From contig NZ_OY729424.1 of NCBI RefSeq assembly GCF_963422335.1, positions 4,092,001 through 4,156,000 of the forward strand: a stretch of 64,000 bases of DNA. Direction: 5' to 3'. The notes below the pieces were generated by a model. The model ran no database searches and had not been told where the DNA came from. It saw nothing but the letters and a program-made list of their open reading frames with translations. Both the position numbers and the translations under genes were made by a program. Of the stretch, positions 19,504 through 28,589 are shown piece after piece. The first letter of the stretch is position 1. Each line of letters starts with the position of its first letter. The DNA is from an uncultured Roseateles sp. GTDB taxonomy: Bacteria > Pseudomonadota > Gammaproteobacteria > Burkholderiales > Burkholderiaceae_C.

Positions 19504-19855
19504 TGGTCAATCCTGGTTGGGGGCGGCGCATGACGCGCTCAATCGCCTCGCGGGCCCTCAATTCTGCCTGGAGCGAAAACTCCAGCGGCGAACGGCACAG
19601 TCCCGCGTGCGCGTAGGCCGTATTTTCGTACAACTCGGAGGTGGCCGGGTAAAGGTCGAGAAAAGCCCCGAGTTCAGGCGCTTCGCGCAGGCTTTCCAAC
19701 TCCAGCAGCAGATGCTGCACCACGGCGCGGTACTGCGCCGCGCCCACCGGCACGCGGCTGCGCTCCAGGCGCTCCAGCAACTGCGCCAGCGTGTGCGCAA
19801 CCGTCAACTTGCCCTGGGTGGGCTGACCTGCGGGGTTGGATCGGGTGGTGTTCAT
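19490..19855 (-). CDS. Small helical protein, function unknown
   Basis: A 121-residue soluble protein, mostly helical (AHTLAQLLERLERSRVPVGAAQYRAVVQHLLLELESL). It precedes and overlaps the small Cys-rich gene. The 238 bases between it and the divergent gene at 20094 hold the promoters of both; I see no repeat or hairpin of note there. Confidence 0.65.
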   Translation of the reverse strand: MNTTRSNPAGQPTQGKLTVAHTLAQLLERLERSRVPVGAAQYRAVVQHLLLELESLREAPELGAFLDLYPATSELYENTAYAHAGLCRSPLEFSLQAELRAREAIERVMRRPQPGLTNGQS

Positions 19856-20093
19856 GGTCGACAGCTGAGGCCTGGGGCAGCGATTTCAAGGCGGCGCCCC
19901 GACTTGGCGTACCGGTCAGCGGCAGCGGTGGATTCGGTAGCGCTGGCGCGACCTGCGTAGTTGCCCCAGCTTTCGTGAGCCGGAGAGTCGCTGTGTAATC
20001 GGCCGCCTTGGTCGGGCGGCGCGCGCCGTCCCGCGACCAAGCTCCGGCCGCGCAAGGGCCGTCAAGTACATACAACAAAGGGCAAGGATTGCA

Positions 20094-22283
20094 ATGGCTC
20101 GTTCCGAACCGATCCTGCCCCGAGACGCCTGGCTGCTGGGTCTGCCGCTGGCGCTGACGGTGCTGCTGAGTGCCTTTCTGCTGTTTCAGGTGCAGCCCTT
20201 GATGAGCAAGCAGATCCTGCCCTGGTTCGGCGGCAGCCCGTCGGTGTGGACCACGGCCATGCTGTTCTTCCAGTGTCTGCTGTTCGCCGGGTACGCCTAT
20301 GCCCATGTGCTGGCGCGTTGCCTGACGCTGCGCCAGCAGGCCCTGCTGCACTTGCTGCTGCTCTTGCTCGCGGCGGCACTGGCGGGGTCCATTCTTCCTG
20401 GCGCAGCGCTCAAGCCGCATGGCCAGCAGGCGCCGGTTGCCAGCATCCTGGTGCTGCTGCTGTGGAGTGTGGGTCTGCCGTATTTCTGCCTGTCCACCAC
20501 CGGGCCGCTGATCCAGCATTGGTTTGGCAAGGCCTATCCCGGGCGCTCGCCCTATCGGCTGTATGCGCTCTCGAATCTGGGTTCCTTCCTGGCCTTGCTG
20601 ACCTTCCCCTATTGGTTTGAACCGATGCTGACGCTGCAGGCCATGGCTGCGCTGTGGTCCTGGGGCTTTTGGTTGTTCGCCCTGCTGTGTGCCATGGTGG
20701 CCTGGGCGATGCGGGGCCGGCAGGCGGCAGCGCTTGATGCCGTTCCGGCTGCCGGTCCGGCCCGGATGGGCGTGGCGGGGCCTGGGGCCCGGCGGCGCCT
20801 GGTGTGGATTGCCTTGCCGGCGCTGGCTTCGCTGGCCTTTGTGGCCACCACCGACCGCGTCAGCCACGACATCGCGCCCGAGCCGCGTCTGTGGATCACC
20901 ACGCTGAGCCTGTATCTGCTGACCTTCATCATCTGCTTCGATCACGAGCGCTGGTATCGGCGCCGGCCGGTGGCGCTGGCCTGTCTGCTGGCGGTGCTGC
21001 TGCTGGCCGCCAGCCGCGATCTGCCGGGCTGGCTGGGGCTGGACTGGGATATCGGTGTGACCGAGCTGCGCTGGAGCCATTTCGCGGCCATGTTCCTGAT
21101 CTGCCTGCTGTGCCACGGCGAACTGGTCCGGGCCAAGCCTGCCGAGCACAGCCACCTCACCGATTTCTATCTCTGCATGTCGCTGGGTGGCGCCTGCGGT
21201 GGGCTGTTCGTGGCCCTGGTCGCCACCCCGCTGTTCAACGAGTATCACGAGTGGCCCCTGTGCCTGGGCGCAGCGCTGGGACTGGCCTTGCTGGTGTTGA
21301 GGCCGGCAGCCGCGGCGCGGCGGAGCCGCCGCTGGAGCCCCTGGCTGTTGGCAGGCCTGGGCCTGGTGTTGGCGGCGGGTGTGGCGCTGCTGGTCACGCC
21401 ACAGCTGCAGGGGGTGGCTGTATCGGATGAATACAGCGACCACTACCTCTATCGCCAGCGCAATTTCTACGGCACGGTGTCGGTGAAGGAGCGCGTCGAT
21501 CTGCAGGACCCGGCGATGAGCTATCGGGTTTTCTACAGCGGCCAGATCACGCACGGGATCCAGTTCATCCAGCCCGAGAAGCGGAGCATGCCGGTGTCCT
21601 ACTACGCGCCCGCCAGCGGTGCGGGCCTGGCGCTGGAGTATGCGATGAGCCGCCAGGCCAGGCTGCGCGTGGGCATCATAGGCATGGGTATTGCCACCCT
21701 GGCCAACTACGCCCGCGACACCGACAGCTACGACTTCTACGAGATCAACCCGCAGGTGGTCGACGTGGCCCGGACCCTGTTCGACAACCTGGCCCGCTGC
21801 CGGGCCGCCAGCCAGCGCGTGATACTGGGCGATGCGCGCCTGCAGCTGGAGCAGGCCAGCGACAGCCTGCAGTACGACGTGCTGGTGCTGGATGCGTTCT
21901 CGGGCGGATCGGTGCCCATCCACCTGCTGACCCAGGAAGCGTTCGCGATCTACCGGCGCCACCTCAAACCCGACGGCATCATTGCCATCAACATCACCAA
22001 TGGCTATCTGAACCTGCATCCGGTGGTGAAGCGTCAGGCCGAGGCGCTGGGCATGGGCTACCGCTTCCGCTTTTCCGACGCGCAGCCGGAGCAGCTGATA
22101 CGCAAGAGTCACTATGCCCTGCTCACGCGGGACGACGAGTTCCTGCGCCGCCATGCCGATGTCTACCGGCAATTCCTCGATGCCCAGGGCCGGCTCTTGC
22201 GCACCGAAGATCCCGAACTTCCCGGTGTGCCGCTGTGGACCGACAGCTTCAGCAGCATCAACGCGATCGAGATCCGGGATTGA
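20094..22283 (+). CDS. Fused MFS-type membrane domain and spermidine synthase-like domain
   Basis: A 729-residue inner-membrane protein. The first part has about ten membrane segments starting LLGLPLALTVLLSAFLLFQVQPL with the family stretch PWFGGSPSVWTTAMLFFQ; the last part, from about residue 470, is a spermidine-synthase-like Rossmann domain with VGIIGMGIATLANYA, YDFYEINPQVVDVA and LVLDAFSGGSVPIHLLT. This architecture is common in proteobacteria; whether it makes polyamines is not established. It converges with the hydroxyacid dehydrogenase gene. Confidence 0.9.
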   Translation: MARSEPILPRDAWLLGLPLALTVLLSAFLLFQVQPLMSKQILPWFGGSPSVWTTAMLFFQCLLFAGYAYAHVLARCLTLRQQALLHLLLLLLAAALAGSILPGAALKPHGQQAPVASILVLLLWSVGLPYFCLSTTGPLIQHWFGKAYPGRSPYRLYALSNLGSFLALLTFPYWFEPMLTLQAMAALWSWGFWLFALLCAMVAWAMRGRQAAALDAVPAAGPARMGVAGPGARRRLVWIALPALASLAFVATTDRVSHDIAPEPRLWITTLSLYLLTFIICFDHERWYRRRPVALACLLAVLLLAASRDLPGWLGLDWDIGVTELRWSHFAAMFLICLLCHGELVRAKPAEHSHLTDFYLCMSLGGACGGLFVALVATPLFNEYHEWPLCLGAALGLALLVLRPAAAARRSRRWSPWLLAGLGLVLAAGVALLVTPQLQGVAVSDEYSDHYLYRQRNFYGTVSVKERVDLQDPAMSYRVFYSGQITHGIQFIQPEKRSMPVSYYAPASGAGLALEYAMSRQARLRVGIIGMGIATLANYARDTDSYDFYEINPQVVDVARTLFDNLARCRAASQRVILGDARLQLEQASDSLQYDVLVLDAFSGGSVPIHLLTQEAFAIYRRHLKPDGIIAINITNGYLNLHPVVKRQAEALGMGYRFRFSDAQPEQLIRKSHYALLTRDDEFLRRHADVYRQFLDAQGRLLRTEDPELPGVPLWTDSFSSINAIEIRD

Positions 22284-22295
22284 GGTCGGGCTGCC

Positions 22296-23225
22296 TCAGT
22301 AGCCGGCCACGCGATCCACGGCCAAGGGCTGATCCAGACCAGCTCGCGCGCGTCGCAGCGCATCCAGGCACTGCTCGGCCACCAGCGCCCGGCGGGCTTC
22401 GCCGGCGATATGCGGCGTGGCCAGCACCTTGGGGTGCTGCCAGACCCAGTTGTCGGGCGGCGGCGGTTCGCGCTCGAACACATCAAGCGCCGCCGCGGCC
22501 AGATGGCCTTCGTCCAGCAGCGCGCGCAGATCGGCCTCGACCAGATGGCCGCCGCGGCCGACATTGATCACCATCGCACCCGGCGGCAGCTGGCTCAGTG
22601 TCTGGTGGTTCAGCAGGCCCTGGGTGGCGGAAGTCAGCGGCAAGGCGCAGACCAGCAGATCGCTCTGCGCCAGCAGCAGCGGCAGCTCGGCGTCGCCGGC
22701 AAAGCTCTGCAGACCGGCGAAGGCCTTGCGGCTGCGCCCCCAGACTGCCACCGGATAACCCAGCGGCACAAAGGCCAGCGCCACCGCCTGCGCGACCTCG
22801 CCCTGGCCCAGGATGCCTACCCTGCAGCTTGAAAACGGCCGTACCGGCCTGCGGCCCCACTCGCCGCGGGCCTGCTGGGCCTCGAACAGGGGCAGCTCGC
22901 GGGTGAAGCGCAGCGCGCAGGCGATGACGTATTGGGCCAGCATCTGCCCCTGCTGTGGATCGACGATGCGGGTCACCGGCAGGTTCGCCGGCAGATCGGG
23001 TGTGGCGAGCAGCTTCTCGACACCGGCACTGATGGCGCAGATCACACGCAGATTCGGGTACCGCGCCAGCTGGCCGGGCTTGAGCCGCCAGGCCAGCAAG
23101 GCCTCGACCTGCTCAGGCGGCGGGGTGTCGGTTTCGTCCCAGACGGGAATATCGGGTGCTGCCGCGCGCAGAGCGGCGACGAAGGATGCGGAAGGCAGGG
23201 GATCGCTGAGGACGAGAATGGCCAT
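22296..23225 (-). CDS. D-2-hydroxyacid dehydrogenase, glyoxylate/hydroxypyruvate reductase A type
   Basis: A 309-residue NAD(P)-dependent reductase of 2-oxoacids. The Rossmann motif is VGILGQGEVAQAVA, the catalytic Arg/Glu/His are in VINVGRGG, DVFEREPPP and LATPHIAGEA. The start at 23225 (MAILVLSD) is 4 nt after the stop of the Bug gene upstream, so it is the last gene of the five-gene cluster that begins at 28410. A longer frame upstream exists but falls in the Bug gene. Confidence 0.9.
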   Translation of the reverse strand: MAILVLSDPLPSASFVAALRAAAPDIPVWDETDTPPPEQVEALLAWRLKPGQLARYPNLRVICAISAGVEKLLATPDLPANLPVTRIVDPQQGQMLAQYVIACALRFTRELPLFEAQQARGEWGRRPVRPFSSCRVGILGQGEVAQAVALAFVPLGYPVAVWGRSRKAFAGLQSFAGDAELPLLLAQSDLLVCALPLTSATQGLLNHQTLSQLPPGAMVINVGRGGHLVEADLRALLDEGHLAAAALDVFEREPPPPDNWVWQHPKVLATPHIAGEARRALVAEQCLDALRRARAGLDQPLAVDRVAGY

Positions 23226-23229
23226 TTCT

Positions 23230-24198
23230 TCAGTCCACCGTGACCTTGGCCTGGCGAATGACCTGACCCCATTTGGCCGTCTCGCCGGCGATGAAGGCGC
23301 CGAACTCGGCCGGCGTGCCACCCATGGGCACGGTGCCCATGGCCTCCAGATTCAGCCTTACCTCGTCGCTGTGCACGATAGCCTGCACCTCGTCGGCCAC
23401 CCGCCTGATGATGGCCGGCGGCGTGCCCGCCGGCGCCAGCAGGCCGGCCCAGGTGCTGCCGGTGAAGCCCTTGACGCCCTGCTCGATGAAGGTCGGTACG
23501 TCCGGCAGCGCCGGCAGGCGCTTGTCGCTGGCCACGCCGATCAGGCGCACCTTGCCGGTCTTGCCCGGGTTGATCAGGCCCGAGGCGGCGTCGAGGAAGA
23601 GCTGGATCTGCCCGCCCATCAGATCGGTCAGGGCCGCCGCCGCACCGCGGTAAGGGATGTGGACCATATAGCTGCCGGTCAAGGCCTTCAGCAGCTCGGT
23701 GCTCAGATGGGCGGCCGAGCCATTGCCGCTGGAGCCGAAGCTGATCTTGCCGGGGTTCTTCTTCGCGTAGGCAACCAGCTCGGCCGCGGTCTTGAAGGGC
23801 GCGTCGTTGTTGACGGCAGCCACCAGCGGCGACAGGCCGATCAGCGACACGGCGGCCAGGTCCCTGGCGGGGTCGTAGGGCAGCTTGGGGTAGAGGCTGG
23901 TGTTGGCCGCATAGGCGGCGATGACAACGGCAAACGTCGAGCCGTCAGGTGCCGACTTGGCCAAGGCATCGACGCCGATCACGCTGTTCGCGCCCGGCTT
24001 GTTGTCGATCAGCACCGTCTGGCCCAGGCGCTCCTGCAGCTTCTGCGCGATCAGCCGCGCGGTGATGTCGGTGAAGCCGCCGGGCGGGTAGGGCACGATG
24101 ATCCTGATCGCCTTGGCGGGCCAGGACTGGGCCTGGGCCGGGGGCAGGGCGGCCAGGGCGGCCAGACCCAGGGCGAAGTCTCTGCGCTTCACGGTCAT
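23230..24198 (-). CDS. Bug/TctC family binding protein
   Basis: A 322-residue periplasmic protein with a twin-arginine-like start (MTVKRRDFALGLAALAAL) ending at AQAQ, then IRIIVPYPPGGFTDITARL and HIPYRGAAAA. Its start overlaps the end of a CoA ligase gene by 4 nt. The placement suggests it binds the carboxylate that the ligase activates, but this is an inference. Confidence 0.9.
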   Translation of the reverse strand: MTVKRRDFALGLAALAALPPAQAQSWPAKAIRIIVPYPPGGFTDITARLIAQKLQERLGQTVLIDNKPGANSVIGVDALAKSAPDGSTFAVVIAAYAANTSLYPKLPYDPARDLAAVSLIGLSPLVAAVNNDAPFKTAAELVAYAKKNPGKISFGSSGNGSAAHLSTELLKALTGSYMVHIPYRGAAAALTDLMGGQIQLFLDAASGLINPGKTGKVRLIGVASDKRLPALPDVPTFIEQGVKGFTGSTWAGLLAPAGTPPAIIRRVADEVQAIVHSDEVRLNLEAMGTVPMGGTPAEFGAFIAGETAKWGQVIRQAKVTVD

Positions 24199-25727
24199 GC
24201 TTTTGTCTCCTTGTTGTACTGGTCTCGGAGTTCGCGCTTTAGCACCTTGCCGATGGCGCTGCGCGGCAGCTCGGCGATGCTTTGCACATCGCTCAAGCGC
24301 TGGGTCTTGCCGACGCGCTCATTGAGCCAGCCGCGCAGCTCGGCGTCGGGTGTGGCGTCGCCAGCGGCATGCACGACAAAGGCCACCGGCGTTTCGCCCC
24401 ATTCGACGCTGGGCACACCGATCACGGCCACATCGGCCACGGCCGGGTGCTGGCGCAGCTGCGCCTCCAGATCGCTGGGGTAGATATTGAAGCCGCCGGA
24501 GATGACCATGTCTTTCTTGCGATCGAACAGCGTCAGAAAGCCCTCGGCGTCGAAGCGGCCGATGTCACCGGTGCGTATGAAACGGCGGCCATCCGGTGCG
24601 AACCATTCGGCCTCGCGGGTCTTCTCCGGCTGGCCGTGATAGCCGGCCATCATGCCGGGTGAATGGCCGACCACCTCGCCGGCCTCGCCAGCGGGCACCT
24701 CGACGCCGGCCTCATCGATCAGCCTCATGTCATGGCCTTCGCTGGGGCGGCCGACGGTGTGCAGCTTGGTCGGATGCAGGTGCGCTTCGAGGATGCACGT
24801 GCCGCCGCCCTCGGTCATGCCGTAGAACTCGACCAGTCCGCCCGGCCAGCGCGCCAGCACATCACGCTTCAGCGCGGCCGAGAACGGCGCGCTGGTGCAG
24901 AACTTGGCCTCGAAGGCGCCGAGGTCGAAGCTGCCGAATTGCGGCAGCGCCATGATGCGCTGGTACTGCACAGGCACCAGCATCGTGTGCGTGACACGGT
25001 GCTGTTGCGCCAGCGCCAGATAGCCCGCGGCGTCGAATTTGGGCATCAGCACCACGGTGCCGCCGAAGGCCATCGTCGGGAAGAACACGACCAGGGTGGT
25101 GTTCGAATACAGCGGCGTGGCCAGCAGGGTGGTCTTGCCCGGCCCATAGCCATAGGCGGCACCGCGCTGCACATGCATCCAGCGCATGCCGTGCGGCTGG
25201 ACGATGCCCTTGGGCGTGCCGGTGGTGCCCGAGGAATAGATGATGTTGAACGGTGCCTCGGGCGCCAGTGTCACCGGCCGCGGCGTGCTGCCGGCTGGCG
25301 CCAGCCAGTCATCGAACGCCCGGCCGGGTGCGTCGGCATCGAGGGCGATGCAGCGTGGCAGCGCAAGACCCGGTACCAGCCGGGACGCCGTCGCATCGAC
25401 GAACAGCCAGCGCGCCTGGGCGTCGGCCAGCATGGCCGCAAAGTCGGCCGGCGTGACGGACGGCGCCAGCGGCGCCACCACAACACCGGCCCGCAGCGCG
25501 CCCAGAAAGATCGCCGCCTGCAGCGGCGTGGACAGGCCGCACAGCGCGACCGCCTCGCCGGGCACCACGCCGTCACGCTGCAAGGCGCTGGCGATGCGGT
25601 CCACCAGCGCGTTCAGCGCGCCGTAGTTGTAGCGCTGCTCGCCCTGAATCAGTGCGGCCTGCTCCGGCTGCGCCGCCGCGTGGTCACGCAGCAGCTCGGC
25701 TATGTTGCGAAAGGTCTCGTCAGCCAT
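24195..25727 (-). CDS. AMP-binding acyl/aryl-CoA synthetase
   Basis: A 510-residue cytoplasmic enzyme of the ANL superfamily that activates a carboxylic acid with ATP and CoA. The P-loop-like A3 motif YSSGTTGTPKG, A5 FYGMTEGG, A7 RTGDIGRFD and the C-terminal lysine region RSAIGKVLKRELR are all present. It lies between two Bug genes. The substrate cannot be told from sequence alone; long-chain or aromatic acids are possible. Confidence 0.9.
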   Translation of the reverse strand: MADETFRNIAELLRDHAAAQPEQAALIQGEQRYNYGALNALVDRIASALQRDGVVPGEAVALCGLSTPLQAAIFLGALRAGVVVAPLAPSVTPADFAAMLADAQARWLFVDATASRLVPGLALPRCIALDADAPGRAFDDWLAPAGSTPRPVTLAPEAPFNIIYSSGTTGTPKGIVQPHGMRWMHVQRGAAYGYGPGKTTLLATPLYSNTTLVVFFPTMAFGGTVVLMPKFDAAGYLALAQQHRVTHTMLVPVQYQRIMALPQFGSFDLGAFEAKFCTSAPFSAALKRDVLARWPGGLVEFYGMTEGGGTCILEAHLHPTKLHTVGRPSEGHDMRLIDEAGVEVPAGEAGEVVGHSPGMMAGYHGQPEKTREAEWFAPDGRRFIRTGDIGRFDAEGFLTLFDRKKDMVISGGFNIYPSDLEAQLRQHPAVADVAVIGVPSVEWGETPVAFVVHAAGDATPDAELRGWLNERVGKTQRLSDVQSIAELPRSAIGKVLKRELRDQYNKETKA

Positions 25728-25736
25728 GCACGCGCC

Positions 25737-26726
25737 TCACTTCGCCGCCAGGCCCAGCCGCTCGATCAGGGCCTTGTCCTTGGCATAGGTCTCGACGGCC
25801 CACTTGCGGTAGTCCTCGCCGCTGCGGTACCACATGGCCTGGTTCAGCTGCTCGAGCAGTTCCAGATGCTTGGGATCCTCCATCGCTTTCTTGTAGGCGT
25901 CGTGCAGAGCCTTGACGACAGCCGGATCCATACCCTTGGGGCCCACCAGGCCGTAGGGAGAGGTGGCGACCACGCCATAGCCCAGCTCCTTGGCCGTGGG
26001 CACCTGCGGCCAGCGCTTGGTGCGCTCCTCGCCGAAGGTCACCAAGAGGCGCATCTGGCCGCCGTCAACGAACTTGTCCCAGCCACTGGCGTCGCTTTGT
26101 GCCATCACATGGCCGCCGAGCAGGGCCTGCTGCAGGTCGGCGTTGCCCTTGAAGGGAACGTGGGTCAAGTCGACCTTGGCGTGGCCAGACAGCTCTTCCA
26201 TCAGCAGATGCGGGCTGCTGCCGGTGCCGGTGGAGCCGTAGTTCAGCGCGCCCGGCTGCTTGCGCGCCGCTTCGATGTAGTCGTTGAAGCTCTTGTACGG
26301 CGAGTCGGCGCGCACGGTGAAGCCGAAGGTATAGCCCGACACGCCGATGATGAAGCTGAAGTCGTTCAGCGGATGCCACTGCGTCTTCTGCATATGCGGA
26401 ATGCGCAGCATGCCCAGCGGGTATTGGGCAATGGTGTAGCCGTCGGGCTTGGCCGTCAGCGCCATCGTGCCGGGCCCAAGCGTGCCGCCGCCACCGGGCT
26501 TGTTCTCGATGATGATCTGCTGGCCCAGGTGCTTGGAGGCCAGCTCGGACAGCGCGCGCAGATGGCGGTCGGTCGAGCCACCGGGCGGCCAGGGCACGAT
26601 CAGGGTGACCGGCTTGGCAGACGGATAGCCCTGCGCCTGCACGGCCCTCCAGGGGGCCGCCAGCGTGGCCGCGGCCGTCAGCAGCAGAAGCCCGCGGCGC
26701 AGGGAGGAGGGGGCTTGGATCGTCAT
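25737..26726 (-). CDS. Bug/TctC family binding protein
   Basis: A 329-residue periplasmic binding protein: signal peptide to about residue 31 (AAPWRAVQAQG), VTLIVPWPPGGSTDRHLRAL and HVPFKGNADLQQALLGG. It is the second gene of the cluster, between two AMP-binding ligases, 9 nt before the next one. No TctA/TctB membrane genes are in the window. Confidence 0.9.
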   Translation of the reverse strand: MTIQAPSSLRRGLLLLTAAATLAAPWRAVQAQGYPSAKPVTLIVPWPPGGSTDRHLRALSELASKHLGQQIIIENKPGGGGTLGPGTMALTAKPDGYTIAQYPLGMLRIPHMQKTQWHPLNDFSFIIGVSGYTFGFTVRADSPYKSFNDYIEAARKQPGALNYGSTGTGSSPHLLMEELSGHAKVDLTHVPFKGNADLQQALLGGHVMAQSDASGWDKFVDGGQMRLLVTFGEERTKRWPQVPTAKELGYGVVATSPYGLVGPKGMDPAVVKALHDAYKKAMEDPKHLELLEQLNQAMWYRSGEDYRKWAVETYAKDKALIERLGLAAK

Positions 26727-26754
26727 GGTCTTGTCTCCGTTGTGTTTGGTTTGG

Positions 26755-28410
26755 TCATTTTTTTGAAGCGGCCTGCTCCTGCAATTCGCGCCACATCACC
26801 TTGCCGCTGCCCGACTTGGGAAGGCTGGCAACGAACTCGACGATGCGCGGGCATTTGTAGTGCGCCATCTGCCCGCGCGACCAGTCGATGATGTCCTGCT
26901 CGGTCACCACATGCCCGGCCTTCAGCACCACCAGCGCTTTGACGGTCTCGCCGCGCCGCTCGTCGGGCACACCGATCACGCAAGCTTCCTGGATCGCCGG
27001 GTGGTGGTACATCAGCGCCTCGACCTCGGCCGGCCAGACCTTGAAGCCCGAGGCATTGATCATCCGCTTGAGCCGGTCGGTCATGAAGAAGTAGCCGTCC
27101 TCGTCGATGCGACCCAGGTCGCCCGTGCGCAGAAAACGCCTGCCATCGAGTTCGACAAAGGCCTCCGCCGTGGCCTCGGCATTGCGCCAATAGCCCTGCA
27201 TCAGCTGCGGGCCGTGGATGATGATCTCGCCGGTTTCGCCCGGGGCAACCGGCTGCAGGGTCAGCGAGTCCACCACCCGGGCATCGACATCGAACACCGG
27301 TACACCCAGGCATTGGGGCTTGGGCCGTTGCGGCGGGTTGATATGGGTGGCGGCCATGGTCTCGGACATGCCATAGCCCTCGACATAGTCCAGCCCGGTC
27401 AGGCTCTTGAGCTTGGCGCAGATGGCAGCCGGCATCGCCGCCCCGCCGCCGCGTATGCCGGCCAGGCTGCTGAGGTCGTAGTCGGCCAGCTTCGGGTTGG
27501 ACAGGAAGTCGATCATCATCGTCGAGATCGTCTGCCAGACGGTGACCTTGTAGCGCTGCATGCACTGGGCCGCGGCGTCGCGATCCCAGCGCGGCAGGAT
27601 GACGATGGTGGCCCCTATGTACAGCGGTCCGTTGAGGCTGCCCGACAGGCCGGTGACATGGAAGAAGGGCAGCACCGACAGATAGACCGCATCCTGCGTG
27701 CGGCCAAACCAGTTGATGCCGCCCACCGCCGTGCTCATCACGCTGCGATGGGTGTGCATGCAGCCCTTGGGGCGGCCGGTGGTGCCCGAGGTGTAGGGCA
27801 TCACGCAGAGATCGTCGGGGCCGGCGGTCAGCGGGCCGGGTGCGCGGCAGGCGGCCAGCATGTCGGCCCAGTTCGTCAGGCCCGGCCCGGACGCAGTGGA
27901 GCAGGGCGCGCTGACGAATCCGGGCACGGCGAAGGAGGCCGGCTGGCGCAGATAGTCGCTGTAGGTGGCGACGATCAAGTGCTGCAGGCCGGCCTGCCCC
28001 AGCTGGGATTGCAGCTGGGGCAGCAGGTCCTGTGCCACCAAAGCCGTGTGGGCGCCGCTGTCTGCCAGGTAGTGGTGCAACTCATCGGCCTGGTTCATCG
28101 GATTCACCGGCACCACCACCGCATTGGCGCGCAGGATGGCGTAGAAGGCCAGCACCCATTGCGGGCTGTTCTGCATGTACAGCAGCACCCGGTCGCCGGC
28201 CTTGACGCCGCAGTCCTGCTGCAAATAGCCCGCGATGTGCTCGGCCTCGCGCTTGAAATCGGCAAAGCTCAGCGTCGTGTCGTAAAAGACGATGAAGGGC
28301 TTGTCCGGGTAGCGCGCTGCCGCCACCTCGACATTGAAGAACAGATTCGTCTGCGGCACGCTCAGATGCAGCGGCAGACCCGGCGGCCAGTGCTTCAGGT
28401 GGGCTTGCAT
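26755..28410 (-). CDS. AMP-binding long-chain/medium-chain acyl-CoA synthetase-like protein
   Basis: A 551-residue ANL-superfamily ligase and first gene of the five-gene minus-strand cluster. A3 motif YTSGTTGRPKG, A5 EGYGMSETMA, A7 RTGDLGRID, and the C-terminal KSGSGKVMWREL with the catalytic Lys. The start MQAHLKHWPPG at 28410 was chosen over an ATG at 28479 because family members begin here. Divergent from an IclR regulator at 28590, which probably controls the cluster. Confidence 0.9.
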   Translation of the reverse strand: MQAHLKHWPPGLPLHLSVPQTNLFFNVEVAAARYPDKPFIVFYDTTLSFADFKREAEHIAGYLQQDCGVKAGDRVLLYMQNSPQWVLAFYAILRANAVVVPVNPMNQADELHHYLADSGAHTALVAQDLLPQLQSQLGQAGLQHLIVATYSDYLRQPASFAVPGFVSAPCSTASGPGLTNWADMLAACRAPGPLTAGPDDLCVMPYTSGTTGRPKGCMHTHRSVMSTAVGGINWFGRTQDAVYLSVLPFFHVTGLSGSLNGPLYIGATIVILPRWDRDAAAQCMQRYKVTVWQTISTMMIDFLSNPKLADYDLSSLAGIRGGGAAMPAAICAKLKSLTGLDYVEGYGMSETMAATHINPPQRPKPQCLGVPVFDVDARVVDSLTLQPVAPGETGEIIIHGPQLMQGYWRNAEATAEAFVELDGRRFLRTGDLGRIDEDGYFFMTDRLKRMINASGFKVWPAEVEALMYHHPAIQEACVIGVPDERRGETVKALVVLKAGHVVTEQDIIDWSRGQMAHYKCPRIVEFVASLPKSGSGKVMWRELQEQAASKK

Positions 28411-28432
28411 CGTGGAATCATGTGCTCTCTTG

Positions 28433-28566
28433 ATATTCCGCCAAGTGGAACGCTTCGGCCAGTTTAGGGAGGCTGGCAAGGGCTGTAAATCGTCATCAGG
28501 GTAAGAGCGGATGCCAATCGCTCTCTGCGGGTCGCATCGGCGACAGCTTTCGACTTAATATTCCGC
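28433..28566. promoter_or_regulatory. Divergent promoter region with paired ATATTCCGC repeats, candidate IclR operators
   Basis: The 179 bases between the CoA ligase and IclR genes contain the 9-mer ATATTCCGC twice, at 28433-28441 and 28558-28566. The first copy continues into TTCCGCCAAGTGGAA (28436-28450), an imperfect TTCC/GGAA dyad typical in shape of IclR family sites. One copy lies near each start codon, as expected for a regulator acting on both directions. Confidence 0.45.
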
Positions 28567-28589
28567 GCAGCAGAAAATTGGAGCGAATC

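Noticed and set aside
19674..22172. Long minus-strand frame opposite the fused MFS/spermidine synthase
   Set aside because: His/Gln/Arg-rich low-complexity translation typical of the antisense of a GC-rich gene; the plus-strand gene has clear motifs.
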